Below, piece by piece: positions 24,801 through 33,717 of a stretch of 39,778 nucleotides of DNA. Numbering within the stretch: position 1 is the stretch's first letter; each line of letters begins with the position of its first letter. Where the stretch lies: positions 189,610 through 229,387 of the forward strand of contig NW_003137827.1 in NCBI RefSeq assembly GCF_000003605.2, in the 5' to 3' direction. The notes under the pieces are model-generated. The model saw only the letters and a program-made list of their open reading frames with translations. It ran no database searches and was not told the DNA's origin. Position numbers and translations under genes: made by a program. The DNA is from Saccoglossus kowalevskii. Lineage: Eukaryota > Hemichordata > Enteropneusta > Harrimaniidae.

Positions 24801-27800
24801 AAAAACCTGGTGAATATCATATCTCATCGAACATTTACATGTGACAGAAATCATTNNNNNNNNNNNNNNNNNNNNNNNNNNNNNNNNNNNNNNNNNNNNN
24901 NNNNNNNNNNNNNNNNCAGTGATCATTTGCTACTAAGCAATGCATCATGTTTATTTTTATTTGAAACTTCTTTTAAAATATATTTTTCATTACCACAAAA
25001 TTAAAAAAATAAATGTATATTACATTAAAAATGCTTTTTAATGTTCATATGAACAGATTTTTGATTGACTGTAATTTTTCAACATTTCGTGATGCCTATT
25101 TTAGAAGCAAATTAAAGCCTTTCATTCTTGACGTCTACATTACACTGATGATATACGTTACCATAACCTGCAAAAATATTATATTATTTTTTGTTCATTG
25201 TGCTGTATGTTATACAGTGTGAATTTACTCTGTGTACAAGTTTGTGTGTGAAAATCCATAAAAGCATTTAGAATTGCAACAAAGTTTCTTTTAAGTTGCA
25301 ACTGAATGTTGTGCATATCATTAGCATATCATTATCCTTTCAGGCCTTTGTTTTCTGAAAAATTGTCCCACTGTTACTCAAGTGAAGTGAATGCCCCAAT
25401 TAAAGCAGCCCAGACTTCATGCATCTGAATTCAGCCATTAAAAAAATTGAATTTTAATTAAAACTGCGGCCTCAATTATGATTTTTATGGTAATTTACAC
25501 AGTCTTTGGGTCTGAAAACATGCAACTATCAGAATTCATGTTGAAGAATTATTTCACTTTCTCTATATTGGAACTGAATCTCAGTTATGTGTGGTAGGAT
25601 TTGATTTAAACTTGGTACATACATTACACAATAGTACCTTTATTTTTCAGACATGCCTGGACCAATCAAATTTAAAATTTAAAGTTTACACATACATATT
25701 AGACATCATATCAAACAAACAAGCATTTTTGTCACCATCCAATCCAACGAAAGCATGCTGGTCGACATTATGAATGTCAAATCCGAAGTCATGTGATATG
25801 TCGCTCCTATGAAACAAACAGGTACTACAAAACAATGTATGCCATTGGCAATGACTTGTATATTTCTTGGACTTGGTAACTCATTGGAACTATGTAATAC
25901 AATTACCTGTTTAAATCTGGTCTAAATTGTGGAAATTTGGTGTAATATTGAATTAATCAAGATATAACCCTTCTCACTAACCTCACTATCCCATAAGTTC
26001 CCAGGGACTTCTTCTTTTATTGAATTTGATTTTATACTTTGCACAATATCCTGATGAAAATACATGGTCACCTGACTACTTATCGCACACAAAATGTGTG
26101 TCATATATCCTATCAATTAGAATGGTGAGTTTTGAGCTTTCTTAACATTGGTTTCCAAAGTAGAATCATAATATTATGCAGTTATGAACAATTATTAGGA
26201 AATTCTGATAAATACTTTTTAATTTCTGTTAAAAAGTTTAAAAACTATTTCTCATACTAAGGGAATTTAAAAGTTCATGCTATTTGTTTTTATCAGTACA
26301 CTACAGTCCGGGCGTAACTCCAAAGCTGGCTACATGTATCAGCTTTATTTTCATAAAAAACTTTTTTAAATGAGTGCCACTGATTTCAATAAGTTCAACT
26401 TATTTTTTGTAGAATTAACATTGACTGACAAACACGTTTATGTCTTTTTTCCAGGAACAAATAGAGAAATCTGCTTGCGGAAAAATTGAATTGCATACAG
26501 GAATACATGAAGATCCATTGAATGTGTCTGATCAATCAATGACTGGGGAGAATGATTTGCATCCAAGCAGACGTGCTGACCAGCTGCAAGCCAGTAACAT
26601 GAGTCAGGAATCTAGTGAGAGTATTTTGTTACAAAGTAGTTACAGTGACCAGAATTCTGCCTGTGACAAGACTACAGAATTATCACTTGGTGTGAATAAC
26701 TATATGGCGAGATACACATGTGATGATAAGTTTACTGAAGGTAATACATCTGAACAATCCACATCAAGGGAAAACATATTAGTCACTGCAAGAGTTAATG
26801 ACAAGCTGGCTGCCAAATACTCGTTTACTTTAAGAAATACAGACTTCCTGTATGCTTCTGACACAACTGAGGAATCAGTATCGAAAGAAAAAAATGATTC
26901 ATTTCCAGAAAGATGTGTTGATCACTTGAATGTCTGTGATGCAACTGAGGGATTAACCACTTGGAAGATGGAACTTCTGCCAAAGAATTGTGCTGACAAT
27001 CTACCCAAAGAAACTGTTGAGGAAGACACATCTTATGACAATTATTTGCAACCTAAGACAGGTCAAAGTGTTTGCAAAAGTAATATTAAAATTGAACCTA
27101 TAACACAAAACTGTGATGTGAATGAAAAATCAGTATCTAGGGGAAATGTCTTGTTCCTACAAAGAGGTGTTGATCAGTTGACTGTCAATGATGAGATTGA
27201 GGGAACAACTATTCAAAGGACTGAATTGTTGTCAATGAATTGTAATGACCAGCTTCCTGTAAATGACACAGTTGAAGAAACCATTTCTGGCGAAAATAGA
27301 TTGCAGCCACGAATATGTAGTATTGTCAAATTTTCACGAAAGGACATTAAAAGTGAACCTATAACACAGGGCTCTGGCATTGAATCAGTATCTGGGGAAA
27401 ATGACCAGTTTCCAGGAGAGTGTAATGATCAGTTGACTTTCTGTGATGCAGATGATGAAGCTGCCACTCAGAATACTGAATTTCTTCTGCCAAAGAATTG
27501 TACTGACCAGCTGCCTGTTAGTGACACAGCTGAGGGGGACATTTCTCATGACAAAAGACTTCTACCAAAGAAATGGAGATGTGTTTCACAAAGTGACATT
27601 AAAGTTGATTCTACATGTACACCACAGAATTGTAAATTTGTTCAACCAGTATTAGGCAGCCGGTTGACATTATCACCAAGTACAGTCAATATGACAGTTA
27701 GCCATCAAAGAGATAGCTATGCCTACAAAACTGGTATACATCAATCGGAATATGGTCCCCAGTCTGCAGCCTCATCTTTTGCATGTTTTGATGACAATTT

Positions 27801-30800
27801 GGACTGCTGCCATCAAGATATTGAACACAGTTTGTCACAAAGTCAGTGCATTGATCGCCTTTCTGTCAGTGACACAAAGACAGAATCATCATTTAGTAAG
27901 GATAAATTCATGTATGTGGTGAGATGTACGTGTGATAATCATTGTACCACTAGTGACACTATGGAACAATCTACATCTGGGAAAAGCATATTACTTGCAG
28001 AAAGATTTAGTGACCGGCTGTCTGCCACTGTGGATTCATCATCTATTGAAAATGTATTTCCTGCAAGAAGAAGTGACTACATACTGTATGTTTCTGGCAC
28101 GACTGGAGAATTAGTATCTGGAGAAAATGACCAATCAGAATCAGTATCTGGGGAGAATGTCTTTTTGTCACAAAGTGGTGTTGATCAGTTGACTGTCTGT
28201 GATGCAACTGAGGAATCAGTCACACTGAAGACTGAACCTTTATCATTAAATTGTGCTGACAAACTACCTGTCAAAGACACAGTTGAAGAAGCCATTTCTC
28301 ATGAGAATGGATTGCAACCAACAAGATATAGAGGTAACATTAAAGTTGAACCTATAACACAGAACTGTGATGTGAATAACGAATCAGTAAGTGGTGTGGA
28401 TCAGTTAACTGTTCGTGATGAGTCAAAGGGATTACCCACTCAGAAGACTGAATTGCTATCAAATGATTGTGTTGACCGGGTTTCTGTTGATGACACAGTT
28501 GAAGAAACAAGCAAATCTGATAGGCAACAATCTGCATATACTACCTCCTCTACACATCTTGATAATCGTTTGAACAGCTGCCAGCAAGAAAGTTGGATAT
28601 CTGATTTAAAGGATGAATCACATACTTCTATGCTTCTGAAAGAATCTGCTATGAGTGTGCATCCACCAACTCAACTACAAATAAGAAAAGATCAACAAGT
28701 TGACAGTTTTGGTAATAATGGAGAAAGCTATGATGTTGACAGTGACTGTGTTGATTCCGTGGAGGATCCTGATTTTATACCCAGCAGTTTTGAGGTTGTT
28801 AATGCCGTGTCACGGTTAAGTTGGTCAAATGAGACAAATGGTATAGAGACAAAAGTATGTGGTCTCCCAAAGAAAACGGATGATCCAGACATCCAAACAC
28901 ATTTTTGCAGCAAAGATACCCTCCCGAATTCACAGAATCAAAACCCAGAAGACATGCAACAAGTTGTGGTGTCTGCAATACAATCACATGATTCCCTGTT
29001 CAAGAAGGCTTCACACACGGATATGCATCATTTTAAGAAAAAATCAAAGAAATTAAAGTCACAATCATCTTCAGTTCCGAATGGTGTTGTTGTTCTTACA
29101 TCAAATAATACCAATGTTAAAAAAGTGTGGGATAAACCTCTTTACTGTCCTTATTGTAGGCGGAAGCTAGCTGGAAAGTTATCGAGACATTTGGCACTAA
29201 AACACAGAGATGAACCCGAAGTCTGTTGTGCTTTGAGCCTTTCAAAAGGAAGTAAAAAAAGGAAATTGTGTTGGCAAAAGCTGATAAACAAAGGAAACCA
29301 TTTGCATAATGTTGAAGTGCTAGAGAAAGGAAGGGGATACATCATTCCTTACAAGAGACCACCATTTCGTATTGCTGCCAGGGAATACATTCCATGTCCA
29401 GCTTGTATTGGCTACTTCATTAGAAAGAATCTTTGGAGGCATCACAAAGAATGTTCTGTCCGACTTGCGGAACAGGAGACATGTGACACAAGTGCTAACA
29501 AAGAAGTGCTAACAAAGAAGTTGAAGTCAAAATCTGGGTCGTCATCATCTTCAACTCAAAATGGTGTGGTTGTTTTAACATCAAATAATGACAGTGCAAG
29601 AAGAGTGTGGGATAAACCTCAATACTGTGTCTATTGTAAGCAGAAGCTAGCTGGAAAGCTACCAAGACATTTAGAAGTAAAACACAGTGACGAGCCTGAA
29701 GTACACTTTGCTTTAAGCTTTCCAAAAGGAAGCAAAAAAAGAAAATTGTCTTGGCTAAAGCTCTCAAACAAAGGAAACCATATACATAATGTTGAAGTGC
29801 TGGAGAAAGGAAGTGGATATCTCATTCCTTGCAAGAGACCACAATTTCATGTTGCAGCCAGTAAATACATTCCTTGTCCAGCATGTTTTGGCTACTTCAT
29901 TAAAGGAGATCTTTGGAAGCATTACAAAGAATGTCCTATTAAACTATCAGAATGTAAAACAACTAATACAAACGGCCGTAGGATACAAGCGAAAGGTGCA
30001 ATGCTACTGCCTCAGAGTGGAAATGTAAGTAAGAGCTTTAAGGAACAAGTACTTGCTGCAATGAATCAGGATGAAGTCACCATTGCATTAAGAAATGATG
30101 ACTTAATAGTAAAGTATGGAACACTTGAATACAAGAAAGTTGATCCTCTCTCAGAAAGGCTCCTATTTGTTAAACAAAAACTTAGGTACCTTGGAAGACT
30201 TCTGTTGAGCATTAGAAATATAGTAAATGCCCCAATATCTTTAAGGGAATGCATCCATCCGTCAAAATTCCAGATGATACAAACAGCTGTACAAGATATA
30301 AGTGGCAATGATGCAAGCAAGCCGGGTACCAAACAGTCTATAGTCGTTAAAATAGGATATGGTCTGAAGAAATGTGCTACCATTTGCGAGGTTGATGCAA
30401 TTAAGAGTGGAAATAGTGAAAATGAAAGAGCTGCCAATGAGTTTCTGAAACTCTGTGATATGGAATGGTTGCATAAAAACAGCATGCATGCATTACGACC
30501 AGCAGCAGATTCTAAGCTCAGTAAGTACATCTACTGCTTGTATTGTTTGCTAATATTTAACTATTCTAGACTATTTTTTTTAAGTAATTGTTTTAATTAC
30601 TTTTTTGGCGTAGTCCAAAACGTAAATTTGACTCAAGATGGCCAACTGATGGCCATTGTGTCAGTTCCCATTCAGATGTAGTCCAAAACAGAAGCTTTGT
30701 AGCCTATGCGACTCTTTTCATATGCATGTGCATTGATTTGGTAATCCGATCAAGAATGGCTGACTGCTGGCCCCCTTTTTTTATCTAAAAATACACTGAA

Positions 30801-33717
30801 ATAGATTTTCTTTTCCTAGACACTCCTGTCATGAATTTGTTTTTGCGTATCTGTTGACCGACTTAATTAGCTGATTATTAGCTGAATTGCTGTGTTATGT
30901 CTGTCATCGTTTAGGTCTATTTGAAGTTTTGGACGGAACTTGGCTCAGAGTCTTTTTACTGCTTTGTAATTGGTTAGAGTTTTGAAAATGAATAAAGAGA
31001 GTTTGAGTTGGTCTTGGCGAATACTCCACGATAGACGCAGTAGAGAGAGAGTGCAGTCCTGGGCAGTCGAGAGTCCAGTCCTGGGCGAGTCTTGGTTCAG
31101 CCTTGTGAGAGTCTTGGGGACTTTTCCCCAGGGTGCTGTGTCTTATAGAGTGCTCCAAAAGATCGACTAAGACGAGAGCTGAAACGTATTTCGTTGTGTG
31201 TGCCTTATTTGACTGTAAAGTTAAAGTGACTTTCCCGATCCCGTACCTCAAGGGGACGAGATAGAGAGACGAGACGAGTTTCCCCCCTGACAATGTGGAG
31301 AACCCCGAGGAAGAGAATTTCCCCCTGATACTCCCATTCCAATTTGTTTAAGATTTGTTAGTCACTGTTTTAACTTGTAACTGTCTGTCCATCAATTGTC
31401 AATTTTTTGTTCAAATTTGGTAAATATATTATGCATGTTTTGGGAATGAATCAAATATTCAAATGTCCGTCTTTGTCATTTTTGTCCCACGGTTACTTGT
31501 TTGAACATATATTGAGCAAATTTTTAGAGACGTTTGATGGTTGAACATGCTTTTTGCATTTAGATTTGCTAACTTGTGTATTTGAAGAATGCACATAATA
31601 TTTCAGACTACCACTTTTAACCTTTGTATCATGGCATACATATGCACATGCAGTCAGTTTGTCGTCCAATCCTGCTGGCACTATTTAGAAATTGCACATG
31701 TGTAATATAAATTTTAAACGCATTAAATGTCTGCAATGTTGGCCATGGGGACTGTGCTATGCACGGGTTGTTATATATCTAAAGTTTGTAATAGTTCTGC
31801 TATGTTTCAAGGTGATCATAATATCTTGTCGTTTACAATGACTTGTTGACTTTATTGTAGGTTTGAAAGATCAAGATAAAATTCGAATGAAACAAAATTC
31901 ATGCAAGCAGTTATCCAAAAAGAAAGCAACAGATCAGAAAAAACGGAAAGGTACTTATTGCTTTTTTTATATGTCACTAAATCTTGACCAGTGCGGGGCT
32001 CTCCATGCTTTCTATTTCTAGTTCGTGCACCTGTTCTAGAGATAGTCCTCGAAAATGGTAAATGTAATTCCTAGTGCAAGTTAATCTTCTTGGCCTCTGT
32101 TTCCAAATACCTTTTGCATTGTTGTTGCCTTTGCATTTCATATACTTTGCATCAAAGTCGCATCACTGTAGTAGGAAATAGTCGCATAATAACTGCCTGA
32201 ATTAGGTTGCATAGCAATACATATTTATAATTGATTCATTGCAAATTTGTAACGTGAAAAAGATTGAGAGTGTACATCAATAGTTATTTATTGTAAACTT
32301 CATTTTATCAAAAATTTGATCAGGACAAACCAAATGAACGATCATAATGTCGCACAAATCCACAATTTAGATGGTCTTGTATAGTTTATCTGTGGATGTG
32401 TGAATTTCGATTTAACTTGTGAATCAGTGTCGACCACCAGTGTAGCTTGCATGTTTTATTTTGTTTCATGAATATTGTGCAAGTCTATACAGTCTATGCT
32501 AATTCCCAATATATTTAGAACACAAAATACATAGCTTGATTTAATCGTTTAATGGAAATGTTGAAGACAAACGCAGTACATAAAAAGGACAATAAATAAT
32601 TTTATCCGAATGGTACCTTCTCCAATGTAATATTATTGAAACAAGCTCAAGATTATTTGTATACTGAATTTTATTTGTATTGCCCCAAGCAAGCTAAAGC
32701 TGATATGGATCTTTGAAACTCTGGTTTTATGTCCATTGATAAAAAATGAAAGCCGTGAGCTATTATCATTGCCAGCAAACAGTGAAAAACAATTGTTACA
32801 ATATTTGGAGAACACCACCTGCTGAATTGCTGGCAATAACTGGAGCCACGTTCAGCATGAAATTAGTGACAATACATGGAGATATGAATTCAGTGCTTAT
32901 TGATCTCTCACGATGCTAGATGAAGCTTTCAAGCTGTTTTTTCCCCATGATATCAATATTGATCGAAGGAGCCTGGCAATACCTGACACACCACCCTGTA
33001 GTATGCAAGCAGAGCTGCATGCTTTTGCTTGACTACACAGGATTTACAATATGTTTCCCTATATGTTGCATTTACATCGTTGGTCAATTGATGCATGCCT
33101 TCCTTTTTGTGGCACATTCCACACTCTGCTATTTGTGGGAAGAGTTTCACAATTATGCAACCTCATTTTTACACATTGATTGAGATGCAATTTTATTCTG
33201 AACTTTATTTTTGAAATTCCGTCTCTCTCGAGAATATACATTGGCATTTCTCAAGCGAATGAACCCATGTTCACAGGTAGTCCATGATCAAATTTACTTG
33301 TACACTGTATGTTGTCCAAAGTGACGTCACACAGTGATGCGTTAATATAAAGCTCACCTAAATATATCACTGACCATAACAATTAGAGTCATTTCTGCAG
33401 TATGTTTTGTATTTCCCCTGGTTTTGTATATTTTTCACCATTGAATTCATGAATCAGGATTTTATATGCATGCTCGTTTCTGGTTTGTTTCAGTACTGGG
33501 TGTTCGGGTACCTTGGAGTGCTAAGGAGAAGGCCGCTGTACAGAAATATTTCAAAACTCATATCTTATCGGATAAAATTCCCAGAGCGCACGAATGTGAA
33601 GATGCTAGGAAGCAATACCCAATTCTTTGTGATAGATCATGGAGATGTATAAAGTATTGTGTATATAACATGCTATCTTGCATAAAAAACAATAGAAGAA
33701 AACAAAAAACTCAATGA
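15891..33717 (+). CDS. KMT5A-like SET / duplicated zinc-finger / SANT-like protein, six exons
   Basis: Exons 15891-16038, 18680-18833, 23888-24056, 26455-30520, 31861-31950 and 33494-33717 join in consistent phases into about 1616 residues. Residues about 49-157 are a SET domain like KMT5A: GKGVFAGKNFFKGDF, split codon giving EYC|IDATSEP, then GRLINHSQKPNS and GEEIVYRK. Residues 158-1050 are low-complexity, acidic and Ser/Thr-rich with about 84-residue repeats. Residues about 1050-1340 hold two copies of a C2H2 plus C2HC module. Next is a helical region near 1350-1512, then a Lys-rich linker, and a C-terminal segment with VPWSAKEKAAVQKYF and DRSWRCIKYCVYN that looks SANT/Myb-like. Animal (notably fish) uncharacterised proteins share these parts in this order, from my memory of the family. 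Function is unknown; binding of chromatin or DNA is inferred. The exon 3-4 join is the weakest because the intron contains an assembly gap. Confidence 0.78.
16440..17110. repeat. Very AT-rich tract with recurrent GATTTAAAT motifs and a 20-bp palindrome
   Basis: GATTTAAAT or its complement recurs at least six times (near 16467, 16549, 16605, 16711, 16859, 17066), often beside ATCAATATTGAT-like words. AATCATCAATATTGATGATT at 17050-17069 is a perfect palindrome. It sits in intron 1 of the SET gene. It could be a decayed satellite or a matrix/homeodomain-binding type sequence. Confidence 0.5.
17652..17848. mobile_element. MITE, 197 bp, Tc1/mariner-like (TA target site)
   Basis: The element starts CTGTAAAACAC and ends GTGTTTTACAG, flanked by TA on both sides (17650-17651, 17849-17850). 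The inverted similarity continues inward for about 40 bases (TAGCTAGCATGTCATTTTAG against the complement of CTAAAATGGCATGTAGCTA). No coding capacity. It lies in intron 1 of the SET gene. Confidence 0.8.
17850..18130. repeat. Dispersed repeat copy with AACTTGGTACAT boxes
   Basis: Two AACTTGGTACATA boxes (near 17967 and 18091) match the complement of TGTACCAAGTTT seen at about 7894 and 10600. An open minus-strand frame across 17843-18037 coincides with this repeat and is not considered a gene. Confidence 0.45.
19657..20017. mobile_element. Possible TIR element, 361 bp, CpG-rich
   Basis: The left end GGTGATTTTCCGAACAATTG and the reverse complement of the right end, GACCATTTTTCGTACACTG, align imperfectly over about 30 bases, with TA on both sides. 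The interior is CpG-rich (GACGCGCGTCGAACGTC near 19702), unlike the flanking intron. No ORF. Confidence 0.45.
20617..21430. repeat. Tandem array of ~150-bp units inside the HINE-like element
   Basis: The TTCGACTTCTTGTT landmark (with small variants) recurs near 20617, 20757, 20909, 21062, 21212 and 21369, a spacing of about 140-157 bp. Alternate units resemble each other most (AAACCGCAAGTC against AAACCTCAAGTC), hinting at a dimeric period of about 305 bp. Confidence 0.85.
21430..23517. mobile_element. 2,088-bp non-autonomous TIR transposon with TA target duplication
   Basis: The ends CCGGATTCGGCTGATACC and, inverted, CCGGATTCGGCCGATACC are followed by CCGCCC in both; only one base differs over about 24. 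TA flanks both sides (21428-21429 and 23518-23519). Removing the element restores GGTACTACATGTGG, exactly the sequence of sister tandem units at about 21115, so the insertion boundaries are proven internally. No transposase frame is visible. It holds its own three-copy tandem repeat. Confidence 0.88.
21902..22440. repeat. Three tandem ~182-bp repeats inside the TIR transposon
   Basis: CATGTACGTTCTATAAAGCT starts units at 21902, 22086 and 22267 (spacing 184 and 181). The copies are nearly identical and each contains TTCAGTTAACCCCCAGTTA and GAACACATGACAAGTAACTA. The high identity suggests recent expansion. Confidence 0.9.
24157..25487. mobile_element. TIR element, about 1.33 kb, containing the assembly gap
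   Basis: A 31-bp terminal inverted repeat (24157-24187 and 25457-25487) differs at a single base. Its core is ATAATTGAGGCCGCAG. No target duplication or transposase was recognised. The interior is AT-rich with short ORFs of no clear meaning, and includes the 61-base N run. It lies in intron 3 of the SET gene. Confidence 0.65.
24856..24916. other. Assembly gap (61 N)
   Basis: Undetermined bases within intron 3 of the SET gene and inside the 24157-25487 inverted-repeat element. A missing small exon cannot be excluded here. Confidence 0.99.
25590..25690. repeat. Inverted copy of the dispersed repeat seen at about 10600-10770
   Basis: AGACATGCCTGGACCAATCA is the complement of TGATTGGTCCAGGCATGTCT at about 10755. 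AACTTGGTACATACAT precedes it, in the order expected for the inverted family member. Confidence 0.5.
26911..28530 (+). repeat. Five ~84-residue protein repeats with SUMO-type motifs
   Basis: Units begin at 26911, 27163, 27418, 28174 and 28390, each following the plan VDQLTVCDATEE ... LLPKNCADQLPV ... DTVEE. Units 1-4 end in a psi-K-x-E/D sequence: IKIEP (27085), IKSEP (27346), IKVDS (27598), IKVEP (28339). Unit 4 has an extra LKTEP (28225). The region is acidic and Ser/Thr-rich and probably disordered. Confidence 0.8.
29038..29950 (+). repeat. Tandem duplication of a 160-residue zinc-finger module
   Basis: Two modules lie exactly 480 bases apart (GATAAACCTC at 29131 and 29611). Each has a C2H2 finger (CPYCRRKLAGKLSRHLALKH; CVYCKQKLAGKLPRHLEVKH) and a conserved spacer (KKRKL, KGNH, HNVEVLEKG). 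Each ends in a C2HC finger (CPACIGYFIRKNLWRHHKEC; CPACFGYFIKGDLWKHYKEC). All zinc ligands are intact in both copies. Confidence 0.9.
30000..30520 (+). other. Helical domain resembling the N-terminal part of recombinase-like proteins
   Basis: After the fingers come FKEQVLAAMNQDEVTIALRN, LIVKYGTLEY, RLLFVKQKLRYLGRLLLSIR and KIGYGLKKCATICEVDAIKS, ending MHALRPAADSK. In related animal proteins, as I recall them, this helical block precedes a degenerate tyrosine-recombinase-like core. Here the exon ends right where that core should begin, and the next exon is a short Lys-rich linker. Confidence 0.5.
30894..31292. mobile_element. Possible solo LTR or GC-richer insertion
   Basis: A block of distinct composition in intron 4 of the SET gene starts TGTTATG and ends CTGACA, with an AATAAA at about 30990 in the first half and G/A-rich sequence after it. 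The TG...CA ends suggest an LTR, but the 5-base flanks do not match and no internal retroelement sequence adjoins it. Confidence 0.3.

Larger units (their letters stand above)
26455..30520 (+). other. 4.07-kb exon encoding repeats, zinc fingers and helical domain
   Basis: The exon begins after TTTTTTCCAG and ends at CTCA|GTAAGT. It is one uninterrupted frame of 1355 codons, far beyond chance in this AT-rich DNA. The apparent ATG at 26440 lies in the intron (the frame merely reads through the acceptor). Beyond the donor the frame runs to 30681, but the splice to 31861 gives a better family match. Confidence 0.85.

Noticed and set aside
26440-26454. ATG at 26440 as the start of the long zinc-finger protein
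   Set aside because: The bases up to 26454 form a polypyrimidine tract and CAG acceptor. Starting at 26455 the exon joins the SET exons in phase.
30521-30681. In-frame extension of the long ORF to 30681
   Set aside because: It follows a good GTAAGT donor, has membrane-like AT-driven composition, and the spliced alternative (31861, 33494) gives the conserved C-terminal domain.
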